A DNA stretch of 35,361 nt from Leadbetterella sp964423865. GTDB lineage: Bacteria > Bacteroidota > Bacteroidia > Cytophagales > Spirosomataceae. The notes below the pieces were generated by a model. It did no database searches. It was not told where the DNA came from and saw nothing but the letters and a program-made list of their open reading frames with translations. Location: positions 1 through 35,361 of the forward strand of contig CAYRGN010000040.1 in NCBI GenBank assembly GCA_964423865.1. The letters run 5' to 3'. Below are positions 16,654-24,039 of the stretch, in pieces. The translations under genes and the position numbers were made by a program. Position 1 is the first letter of the stretch; each line of letters opens with the position of its first letter.

Positions 16654-16768
16654 TACCTTCTCTCACAAAATAGTCCGTTTAAAAAATTTGAAAGGGGTTA
16701 GGGTAAAATATTAAGAAGTGTAAAAAACAAATTTTTTAAGAGGACATTATTTTGTGAATGTTTTTTTG

Positions 16769-16793
16769 CTTACTTTTTTTCAAAAAAAGTAAG
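16769..16793. repeat. 25-bp perfect palindrome before the HMA gene
   Basis: Arms CTTACTTTTTTT (16769-16780) and AAAAAAAGTAAG (16782-16793) around a single C. It could terminate receptor transcripts or act as an operator for the gene 34 bp downstream. Confidence 0.75.
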
Positions 16794-16827
16794 AAGATCT
16801 GAAAAAATAAATTTAAATAAAAAACCA

Positions 16828-17178
16828 ATGAAAAAAGTAATCGCAATTCTAACTTTGGCTTTAGGGCTGAGTTTTGGGGCATCCGCTCAAAAAGCAGGCA
16901 GCGCCGAAGTAAGTTTCGCCTCTTCCGTAAAATGCGGCATGTGCAAAAAAACCATTGAATCCAACCTTGGAAAAGAAAAGGGGGTGCAATCGGTAAACGT
17001 GGATCTGAAAGAACATACCGTAAACGTGGTGTACAACCCCAAAAAGGTGAGTAAAGACGATCTTAAAGTCAAAATCTCAAAAATTGGCTATGACGCAGAC
17101 GAAAAGGTAGCCGACCAAAAGGCCCACGACGCGCTTCCGGGATGTTGCCAGAAAACAGCGAAATCACATAAAGATTAA
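16828..17178 (+). CDS. Periplasmic heavy-metal-associated (HMA) domain protein
   Basis: A 116-residue exported protein with signal peptide 1-20 (cleavage after GASA) and one HMA domain (about 27-95). The metal site is C36-G-M-C39 in KCGMCKKTIE, and the fold repeats beta-alpha-beta-beta-alpha-beta (VQSVNVDLKEHTVNVVYN, then DDLKVKISKIGYDAD). A C-terminal PGCCQ (C106-C107) after a His-containing linker gives a possible second site. It probably carries Cu(I), Hg(II) or a similar soft metal in the periplasm. It follows the TonB receptor and precedes OsmC by 12 bp, so the HMA and OsmC genes are likely co-transcribed. Confidence 0.92.
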   Translation: MKKVIAILTLALGLSFGASAQKAGSAEVSFASSVKCGMCKKTIESNLGKEKGVQSVNVDLKEHTVNVVYNPKKVSKDDLKVKISKIGYDADEKVADQKAHDALPGCCQKTAKSHKD

Positions 17179-17190
17179 TTAGCAAAAACA

Positions 17191-17613
17191 ATGAAAGTTG
17201 AACTGGAAAGAGTAGATGACGCCTTCCACATGGAAGGCAGGGGGATGTCGCCCGTGGTGGTACATATTGACGGAGCCGTAGACATTGGCGGCCAGAACGC
17301 GGGCGCCCGCCCTATGGAGCTGCTTCTGATGGGACTGGGCGGATGCACCTCTATTGATCTTACTCTGATCTTAAAAAAGCAGCGTCAGCCCCTCGAAGAT
17401 CTGAAGATTGAAGTAAGCGGTGAAAGAGAGCAGATAGAAGGCACAGAGATGAAGCCTTTCAAAAAAATCAATATTCATTATAAACTTTTCGGGCAGTTGG
17501 ATCCGGCCAAAGTAGAAAAGGCCATCGCCCTCTCCATGGATAAATACTGCTCTGCCACCGCCCAGCTAAGACCCTCGGCGGAAATTACCCATAGCTACGA
17601 GATTGTAAGTTAA
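17191..17613 (+). CDS. OsmC/YhfA family protein
   Basis: A 140-residue cytosolic OsmC-superfamily protein. The two conserved cysteines are present: C52 in MGLGGCTSIDL and C120 in DKYCSATAQL. The conserved PMELLLMGLGGC helix of the YhfA/OsmC branch is intact. Ohr/OsmC members reduce organic hydroperoxides with these cysteines; YhfA-like members are less well characterised. The 12-bp gap from the HMA gene suggests a shared transcript and a role in thiol or oxidative stress linked with metals (inference). A strong hairpin follows the stop. Confidence 0.92.
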   Translation: MKVELERVDDAFHMEGRGMSPVVVHIDGAVDIGGQNAGARPMELLLMGLGGCTSIDLTLILKKQRQPLEDLKIEVSGEREQIEGTEMKPFKKINIHYKLFGQLDPAKVEKAIALSMDKYCSATAQLRPSAEITHSYEIVS

Positions 17614-17618
17614 ATGTG

Positions 17619-17653
17619 TTCGGTTCTTGCGGGCTAAGCTCGCAAGAACCGAA
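17619..17653. terminator. 16-bp stem hairpin after the OsmC gene
   Basis: Arms TTCGGTTCTTGCGGGC (17619-17634) and GCTCGCAAGAACCGAA (17638-17653) pair fully with one G-T wobble and a 3-nt loop. It starts 5 bp after the OsmC stop. There is no T-run, but its position between convergent units supports bidirectional termination. Confidence 0.7.
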
Positions 17654-17763
17654 TGCAAAACTGCAAACCCACCCCCATCTCACCATATACTTTCCATTTA
17701 GACACTTGTATAAATTTACAAATATTTCGCTTTTTTACTTACTGTGGTTCTCTAAGCGAAGTT

Positions 17764-18405
17764 TTAAAGCGAGATAAACCTTACCTTATCGCCCACTTCC
17801 AGAAGATTGGGCGGCTGTCTGTTCACGTCAAATAAGGGTAGGGCGGTGTATCCTATGAGGTGCCATCCCCCCGGACTTTCCCCCGGGTAAATACCGGTTT
17901 GTTGTCCGCCGATGGCCACGGCGCCTTTCGGCACCCGCAAGCGCGGTGTGGCTCTCCGCGGCACATGCAGGCGTTCATCCAATCCCAGCAAATAAGGAAA
18001 ACCCGGCCGGAAACCCATCATGGCCACCACATAGTCTGTACCGGAATGAATTTGTATCGCTTCTGCTACACTTAACCCACAGTAACGGCTGACCTCTTCC
18101 AAATCCTCACCTCTGTATTCTACAGGAATCTGTACCTCTTTATTTTCTGACCTTACTGCTTCTGAACCCGATGCCGAATACCGCGCACAAATATCCAAAA
18201 CGACCTCCTTAAAAGAACGCTCACCGTACGCCAAATCGGTGTACAAGGTAACCGACGCATAACTCATGACCACTTCGGTGACTTCCGGCAGGGATAACTT
18301 CTGCACAAAGCGGTAAAAACGGATCACTTCCCGATGCATTTCCATAGAAATGACTTCTCCCAGAGTAACCGTGATCACCGTTTCAGACAGGCTATTTATT
18401 TTCAT
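17764..18405 (-). CDS. pxpB: Orphan PxpB/KipI-like protein (5-oxoprolinase subunit B family)
   Basis: A 213-residue protein of the allophanate hydrolase subunit 1 / KipI / PxpB family. Conserved signatures are seen in the C-terminal half: MGFRPGFPYLLGL, then PRLRVPKGAVAIGGQQTGIY and SPGGWHLIG. In bacteria PxpB works with PxpA and PxpC to cleave 5-oxoproline, and KipI inhibits the KinA kinase. Neither pxpC/kipA nor pxpA is next to it here; the gene is the last of its operon. The frame extends upstream to 18522, but the ATG at 18405 gives a normal N-terminus and overlaps the preceding gene by 14 bp. 5-oxoprolinase activity is therefore not assured. Confidence 0.88.
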   Translation of the reverse strand: MKINSLSETVITVTLGEVISMEMHREVIRFYRFVQKLSLPEVTEVVMSYASVTLYTDLAYGERSFKEVVLDICARYSASGSEAVRSENKEVQIPVEYRGEDLEEVSRYCGLSVAEAIQIHSGTDYVVAMMGFRPGFPYLLGLDERLHVPRRATPRLRVPKGAVAIGGQQTGIYPGESPGGWHLIGYTALPLFDVNRQPPNLLEVGDKVRFISL

Positions 18406-20380
18406 ATCCTTCCAGGGAAAAAACCGGCAGTTCACATGCGTAATCTTCACACCGGTAAAGCGTAGTTTTCCCGGTAAAACGGCCCTCGAACACGGGCAGG
18501 CTGCTTGACAATTCCGCTCCAAAGTATAAAGTAGCAGGGGAGGGGTCCTGCTTGCGTAAAATGGCTATCCATTCCCTGAAGTCCGGACCTGTCACCACAA
18601 TTTCCACCTGCTTTTGGGACAAAATCAGGCCCAGGTCTACCCAATTGCTTAACCATTGCGGGTCGCGAAGCGTCAAAGGTTTCAATTTCGCAAAAAGCTC
18701 GCGGGCCATATCGCTATACTGTGCTTCGCCGGTATAACGCCCCGTGTAGTAAAGACTCTTCGCCATCATGGAGTTGGAAGAAGGGATCACATTATCAAAA
18801 AGTTCTTTCTTCCGGGCAATGAGTTGCTCGCCCGTTACATCCGTATAGAAAAAGAGCCCCTCTTCCGGATCGTAAAAATTACCGATCACATAAGCACACA
18901 ATTCCCTGGCCATGTCAAGAAACCCTTCTTCAAAAGTGACTGAATACATGTCCGTATACGCCTGAATCAGGGCTGCGTAATCGTCCAGGAAGCCCAGTAT
19001 CTCCCGTTTCCCCTTCTCATGAAATATCCCCAAACCCATCTGATTGTCTTCCGTTCGACAAAAGAAAGTCAGTTCCCGTTGGATGTAAGCCAGCTTCTGG
19101 CGGGCCAGGGAAAGGTCTGTGCAAAAAGCTTTATGCGCTTCTACCAAACCGGAGACCATCAGGGCGTTCCAGTTGGTCAGTACCTTATTGTCCAGGCCGG
19201 GGTAGGGACGGTTTTGCCTCACCTCAAGCAGTTTCTCATGCGATTCCTTTAATCTCTCCCATTGTTTGGGAAGATGTTCAAGATGCAGGATATTTTTTCC
19301 TTCTTCCCAGTTCCCTCCTTCCTCTATGCCGTATTCCTGCATAAACAGGGGAGCATCGTGGCCCAGGACTTCTTCTACCTCGGCGCGGGTCCATACGTAA
19401 AATTTCCCTTCTTCTCCTTCCGAATCCGCATCCCGCGCAGACCAAAAACCGCCCTTTTCCTTGCTCATTTCCCGTACCAGCCAGGAAAGCGTCTTTTCCA
19501 CCGCCCATTGGTACAGCAAACGATGCTCCGATGGCCCCGCCACCCGGGAATACAGGGCCATCAGCTGGGCGTTATCGTACAACATCTTCTCAAAATGAGG
19601 CACCTTCCAGTAGCTGTCTACCGAGTAGCGCGTCCATCCCCCGCCTACATGGTCAAAAATTCCCCCCAGCACCATTCGGCCCAGGGTAAACTCCACCTGT
19701 TCCCTCAGGTAAGGGTTGCCGGTGAACTCACTCAGGTGATGAATCATATTCCACAAAGAAGGCATAGGAAACTTAGGCGCACGGTTCATTCCCCCGTCTT
19801 GGGTATCAAAATCCCTGCCCAGCTTCTCGGCCAATTCCTCTCGCTCTTCTTTCGTATAAAATGAATTATCTGATATTTTACCGAATAAATACTTCTCCGA
19901 GTCTTTTGTATTTAGACTATTAACAAAGCTTCTACCTGATGCGGTTACCTCATCTCTCCGGTTTTGAAAAACATGAATCACCCCGCGCATGACTTCCATC
20001 CACCGGCCTTTGGGAAAGTAGGTACCTCCATAAAAGGGTTCGCCCCCGGGCAGTAAAAATACATTCAGGGGCCACCCGCCCCGGATCCCCATATTCTGTA
20101 GGGCCTCCATATACACCTGGTCAATATCGGGCCGCTCTTCCCGGTCTACCTTGATGTTCACGAAATGCGTATTCATCCATTCGGCCACTTCCGCGTCTTC
20201 GAAACATTCGTGTTCCATTACATGACACCAGTGGCAGGCGGAGTAACCTATACTCAGCAAGATCACTTTATCTTCTCTCCGGGCCTTTTCCAGGGCTTCT
20301 TCGCTCCAGGGAAACCAATGGACAGGATTATCTTTATGTTGCAATAGATACGGACTGCTTTCAAATTGTAGCTGGTTCAT
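18392..20380 (-). CDS. DUF255 thioredoxin-domain protein (YyaL/SSP411 family)
   Basis: A 662-residue cytosolic protein of the YyaL/spermatogenesis-associated protein 20 family. The N-terminal thioredoxin-like domain (1-165) begins with the family hallmark SSPYLLQHKDNPVHWFPW and carries CHWC at residues 49-52, then VKVDREERPDID-type sequence (here NIKVDREERPDIDQVYM). The remainder resembles the (alpha/alpha)6 barrel of sugar epimerases (GGGWTRYSVD, ENKYLTNWN-type LDNKVLTNWNALM). The enzymatic role is unknown across the family. Its ATG overlaps the stop of the secreted-protein gene by 4 bp (20377-20380) and its end overlaps pxpB, indicating tight co-expression. Confidence 0.94.
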   Translation of the reverse strand: MNQLQFESSPYLLQHKDNPVHWFPWSEEALEKARREDKVILLSIGYSACHWCHVMEHECFEDAEVAEWMNTHFVNIKVDREERPDIDQVYMEALQNMGIRGGWPLNVFLLPGGEPFYGGTYFPKGRWMEVMRGVIHVFQNRRDEVTASGRSFVNSLNTKDSEKYLFGKISDNSFYTKEEREELAEKLGRDFDTQDGGMNRAPKFPMPSLWNMIHHLSEFTGNPYLREQVEFTLGRMVLGGIFDHVGGGWTRYSVDSYWKVPHFEKMLYDNAQLMALYSRVAGPSEHRLLYQWAVEKTLSWLVREMSKEKGGFWSARDADSEGEEGKFYVWTRAEVEEVLGHDAPLFMQEYGIEEGGNWEEGKNILHLEHLPKQWERLKESHEKLLEVRQNRPYPGLDNKVLTNWNALMVSGLVEAHKAFCTDLSLARQKLAYIQRELTFFCRTEDNQMGLGIFHEKGKREILGFLDDYAALIQAYTDMYSVTFEEGFLDMARELCAYVIGNFYDPEEGLFFYTDVTGEQLIARKKELFDNVIPSSNSMMAKSLYYTGRYTGEAQYSDMARELFAKLKPLTLRDPQWLSNWVDLGLILSQKQVEIVVTGPDFREWIAILRKQDPSPATLYFGAELSSSLPVFEGRFTGKTTLYRCEDYACELPVFSLEGYENK

Positions 20381-21990
20381 GGCAATACGGTGATTTTTTG
20401 GGTTTGGTCAAAAGACCGGCTCCGGATGTTCAGGTAAACCCGTGGCGCGGCGTAGGATTGGAGGTTGAGCTTCCCGATGTATTCCGTGGCTCCCCCGGTA
20501 TTCAGCTCTTCTTCGTACAGCACCCGCCCGCTATCGTCGGTTAGGGAAAGAAACAGCACCTGTTCCCCGCCGGTTTTGACCCGGTAAGACAATACATTTT
20601 CGGCAGGGTTAGGGTAGGCCACCAGCAAGTGGCTTTCCGGTTCGTTTCCGGCCACAGGGTCTGCTGCGTATTCACACAGGTAAACCTCATACCCCCGCAA
20701 GGTAATGGTTTCCCTCAGATTTCCATAATGGACGGTCACTTTCACTTCCTCACTGTCCGATTTCGCCCAGGGGTTTTGTGCAGCCACCAGTAAACGTCCA
20801 TTTTTATACACTCCACGCCACACCGGGAGTTTATTTTCATTGTAATCGCGTGCGGAAATGGTATGCACCAGCTGATAATCTCCTTCAAAAAAATGGGCAA
20901 AAGCCGAAAGGCGATAAAGGCCGTTCATAAAATATTCATAACCGGAATGGTCTGCAAAACTCCCGATGTCATCCCATAGCCAGATGCCTTTGGCTCCGGA
21001 AAAGAAAGGAAAAATGGCCATGGCCTCCGACATCCACGGGCGGATACTTTGTCCTACATATTGAGGCGTAAAACTATACCTGTTCCAGAGAAAAACCCAT
21101 TGGTCGAGGTCTGACCAGGCCCTGTTGGCCTCCGACTGGAACATGAGGTAAGAGAGGTATTCTCCCGCAAAAAGGTGGGGGTAATCGTAATAAAAATAGG
21201 CATTGGGCGAAAGCGCATCCAATTGAGCATAATAACTCCCTCCGGCTTTTTGCGCATCAAAATCGTAAGCGATATAATTCAGCAAAGAAGGGTCGTTCTG
21301 CCATTTCTCCCAGGTAGGTCCCTGGATATTGGTAAAGGTATTAAAGACCGGCACATCCCCGTAAGCCGTAAAATAGCGGGTATTAACCCTTTCACGAATG
21401 TAGGCCGCTGCGGAAGCGTACAGGGCCTGCATATCCTTCTGATACCGTACTATAAAGGCATTATCATCCAGAGCGCGGATTTCCGCCGGTACAAAATCCA
21501 TGTTCCTGAGTACCAGGATAGAATCACGTGACTTATGATGCATCTCTATATCCAGACAAAAGATATCCACTTCGTTACTGCCCCCGTTTTGCGTGCGGAA
21601 CCAGGCGAGATCCTCGTCCCATTTCTTATGATAGACGTTCATGTCATTGCCATAAGGCGACTTATGGGTTCTCCAGGGCTGATCGGCGACGGCTACTCCA
21701 TAATAGATATAGGCGCGGTTTTCCGTAGGTAAAGCCGAGATTCCGTTCGGATTGGATACATGGGTAAATCCTCTCTTCAGGAGTGCATCCGGGTCATAAA
21801 TGGCTTGTGAACCACTATAAATAACGGTAAAAGGGAGGCTAAACTCGGGAAATTGCCGCCAGTTCACCCCCGATGCCGAAGGGGTAAAAGAAAAACCCGG
21901 TGAACAATTTTGTGCCAGAAGCGGTCCTCCCCAAACAAAAAGCAGCGCGAATCCCAAAACTATCCGTTTCCTTTTTAAATTTGTACCCAT
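20377..21990 (-). CDS. T9SS-secreted protein, TIM-barrel hydrolase-like, function unknown
   Basis: A 537-residue exported protein. It has a signal peptide (RKRIVLGFALLFVWGGPLLAQ by pattern, residues about 7-27; quoted here as its ends RKRIVL and PLLAQ). The central region has strand-like segments VDIFCLDIEMHH and AKGIWLWDDIG, which suggest a TIM-barrel with acidic active-site candidates (inference). The C-terminal ~80 residues form a type A T9SS sorting domain (VAYPNPAENVLSYRV, then LTDDSGRVLYEEEL, ending KITVLP), so it is probably released or attached at the cell surface. The frame is open to 22209, but the ATG at 21990 directly precedes the signal peptide. I do not recognise the catalytic family. 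Confidence 0.85.
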   Translation of the reverse strand: MGTNLKRKRIVLGFALLFVWGGPLLAQNCSPGFSFTPSASGVNWRQFPEFSLPFTVIYSGSQAIYDPDALLKRGFTHVSNPNGISALPTENRAYIYYGVAVADQPWRTHKSPYGNDMNVYHKKWDEDLAWFRTQNGGSNEVDIFCLDIEMHHKSRDSILVLRNMDFVPAEIRALDDNAFIVRYQKDMQALYASAAAYIRERVNTRYFTAYGDVPVFNTFTNIQGPTWEKWQNDPSLLNYIAYDFDAQKAGGSYYAQLDALSPNAYFYYDYPHLFAGEYLSYLMFQSEANRAWSDLDQWVFLWNRYSFTPQYVGQSIRPWMSEAMAIFPFFSGAKGIWLWDDIGSFADHSGYEYFMNGLYRLSAFAHFFEGDYQLVHTISARDYNENKLPVWRGVYKNGRLLVAAQNPWAKSDSEEVKVTVHYGNLRETITLRGYEVYLCEYAADPVAGNEPESHLLVAYPNPAENVLSYRVKTGGEQVLFLSLTDDSGRVLYEEELNTGGATEYIGKLNLQSYAAPRVYLNIRSRSFDQTQKITVLP

Positions 21991-22027
21991 TATCCACGTT
22001 ATTATATAAATCAAACCCAAAAGTAAA

Positions 22028-22474
22028 TTGAAAAATTTTGTTTTAATTTTATTATTCGCTCTTATTTTAACGGCCTGTAAAGATCCGAACATTGGATCAG
22101 AGGACAAAACAAAAGAGGAATTACTGACTGCTAGAGGGTGGAAACTGGATAAATTCACGGATACAACAGGCATGACTGTCAGTGACGGAATGTTGAATTC
22201 CGGTGCCAAAATGCTTTACGGACTGGCTTTTGATTTTAGAGCAAATTACGAAGTACGGGGTATCGATCAGAATACAAAAGATGTGATCAACAGGGGAGAG
22301 TGGGCGATAGAAGAAGATGACAAAACACTGGATATTAATATCGTAGGCTTTGAAGGAGATTTTGAAATCATACAGATTAACAATACCTCCCTGATTCTCA
22401 ACGCGAAAACTGAGAATCACCTCCTCGGATTGGGATCCGAAGTGCACCTGGTATTCTCCGAATTTAAACTATGA
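22028..22474 (+). CDS. Small lipoprotein, unknown function, TTG start
   Basis: A 148-residue predicted lipoprotein: KNFVLILLFALILTAC with the acylated cysteine at C17, then a mature region with LLTARGWKLDKFTD and repeated beta-strands, similar in style to Bacteroidota lipocalin-like proteins. The signal peptide begins at a TTG codon (22028), with no ATG in frame upstream that would preserve it. The gene is divergent from the T9SS protein with only 37 bp between starts. It is 26 bp upstream of the regulator gene, so the two may share a transcript. The sequence right after its stop shows two loose 7-bp steps (TGAGGGA, ATAGGGA). Confidence 0.75.
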   Translation: MKNFVLILLFALILTACKDPNIGSEDKTKEELLTARGWKLDKFTDTTGMTVSDGMLNSGAKMLYGLAFDFRANYEVRGIDQNTKDVINRGEWAIEEDDKTLDINIVGFEGDFEIIQINNTSLILNAKTENHLLGLGSEVHLVFSEFKL

Positions 22475-22500
22475 GGGAATAGGGATTTAGTGAGTAACCC

Positions 22501-23937
22501 ATGGAAGCAGACCCTATACGACTGATCTTCGGATTAAAACTCAAACAATTCCGCCAGGAAAAAGGCTGGTCGCTGCAGGAATTGTCTGACCGCTCTCAGA
22601 TCTCGCCTTCCTACCTTAACGAAATCGAAAAAGGGAAAAAATATCCCAAAACCGATAAGATTTTTGAACTTTCACGGGCGCTGGACGTAGAATATGACGA
22701 ACTGGTTTCCTCCGATCTGAAAAAAGCGCTCGGACCTACCGGCGATATCCTGAAAAATAAGTTTTTCACCGATATTCCTTTCGAGTTTTTCGGTATTGAC
22801 CCTGCACATATCATTGAAATCATCGCAGACGCCCCCGTTAAATTCAGCGCCCTGGTCAATACCCTCATCAAAATTGGTCGCAGTTACAATGTCAGCGTGG
22901 AAAAGCTATACTTTGCCGTTCTGCGCTCTTACCTGGAAATCCACAAAAATTATTTTCCGGACCTGGAAGAGCTGGCCGACACCTTTCTGCCGGGAGAAGA
23001 AAAAACGGAAAGCGCGCTGAAAAAGTACCTTCGTACCGAACACCAGATTATGACCGATACGTTTGACGGCCGAAAATATCCCGCCCTGTCAGACTTACGC
23101 ACAGTGCTGGTACCCAAATCCAGGAAATTCTTCCTGAATTATAACCTGACGGAGAAACAAAGGATTTTCGCCCTGGCCCGGGAATCGGGATTCCGGTTTA
23201 TGGGGATACGGGTGCGGCCCCTGACCTCTACCTGGGTAAGTGTGCATTCTTTTGATGAAGTGTTCAACAACTTCAAAGCCTCGTATTTCGCCGCCTGTAT
23301 CCTCATTCCCAAAAATACGCTTATTCGTGAAATGCAGAAGGTACTGGCCGACCACCGCTTCAGTAAACGCAAATTTCTGCATGTACTCGACCAGTTCCCG
23401 GTATCGGCCGAAACCGTCTTTTACCGGCTTTTCTCCATATTGCCCGCTCATTTCCAGATAGAAAAGCTGTATTTCCTGAAGTTTACTTCTTCAGAAGGAA
23501 GCCGGGACGCCCGCCTGATCAAAGAAATTCACCTGGTAGGGCAACACGACCCCCAGGAAAACCGGAACGAACACTATTGCAGACGCTGGCCGGGTATCAG
23601 CCTCCTGGATGAGGTACCCGCCGAAAGCGAAGAACGCTTCCTGAAAACCCAGATTTCCAACTTTGAAAATATGGGGCACCGGTACTTTGAAATCGCGCTG
23701 GCCCGGAACTCCGCGGGCGGTGGAAAGGAAAGTATCACGATCGGACTGGAAATTGACGATTCCGTGCGCTCAAAAGCGGGTTTCCTTGATGATCCCGCCA
23801 TTCCCCGCAAAGAAGTAGGGCAGACCTGCGAAAAATGTGCTTTGTTTGATTGCAAAGACCGGGTAGCTGCGCCCGTGATACTTCACCAGCAACGGAAATT
23901 AAGCGAAATCCGGAAAGCAATAGGGGAGTTGAGGTGA
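22501..23937 (+). CDS. XRE-family regulator of the ScfR/RamB type (IrrE-like domain)
   Basis: A 478-residue regulator. The N-terminal Xre helix-turn-helix (about 9-68) includes LKQFRQEKGWSLQELSDRS and SPSYLNEIEKGKKYP. A long middle region follows, and the C-terminus has the cysteine signature CEKCALFDCKDR (about 442-453) typical of ScfR/DUF2083 regulators of short-chain acyl-CoA metabolism (RamB, PrpR class). The expected IrrE/ImmA-type HExxH zinc motif is not visible at the matching place (HSFDEVFNNFKASYFAACIL), so protease activity is unlikely. The four cysteines may bind metal. The TGA stop (23935-23937) sits within heptad array G. Confidence 0.88.
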   Translation: MEADPIRLIFGLKLKQFRQEKGWSLQELSDRSQISPSYLNEIEKGKKYPKTDKIFELSRALDVEYDELVSSDLKKALGPTGDILKNKFFTDIPFEFFGIDPAHIIEIIADAPVKFSALVNTLIKIGRSYNVSVEKLYFAVLRSYLEIHKNYFPDLEELADTFLPGEEKTESALKKYLRTEHQIMTDTFDGRKYPALSDLRTVLVPKSRKFFLNYNLTEKQRIFALARESGFRFMGIRVRPLTSTWVSVHSFDEVFNNFKASYFAACILIPKNTLIREMQKVLADHRFSKRKFLHVLDQFPVSAETVFYRLFSILPAHFQIEKLYFLKFTSSEGSRDARLIKEIHLVGQHDPQENRNEHYCRRWPGISLLDEVPAESEERFLKTQISNFENMGHRYFEIALARNSAGGGKESITIGLEIDDSVRSKAGFLDDPAIPRKEVGQTCEKCALFDCKDRVAAPVILHQQRKLSEIRKAIGELR

Positions 23938-23968
23938 GTAGTGAGTTCTGAGTAATTAGTAGTGAGTG
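23934..23968. repeat. Heptad tandem array G (GTGAGTA)
   Basis: Five 7-bp units: GTGAGTA, GTGAGTT, CTGAGTA, ATTAGTA, GTGAGTG. The first contains the regulator's TGA stop codon. Confidence 0.88.
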
Positions 23969-23997
23969 AGTTGCGGGTGCGGTGCAAGGACAACTAT

Positions 23998-24039
23998 CTA
24001 CTTACTACTCATTACTCACCACTCACTACTCACTACTCA
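23998..24039. repeat. Heptad tandem array H (CTACTCA)
   Basis: Six 7-bp units: CTACTTA, CTACTCA, TTACTCA, CCACTCA, CTACTCA, CTACTCA. On the minus strand it reads TGAGTAG and contains the nifU-like gene's TGA stop (24037-24039). It is the inverted counterpart of array G. Confidence 0.94.
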
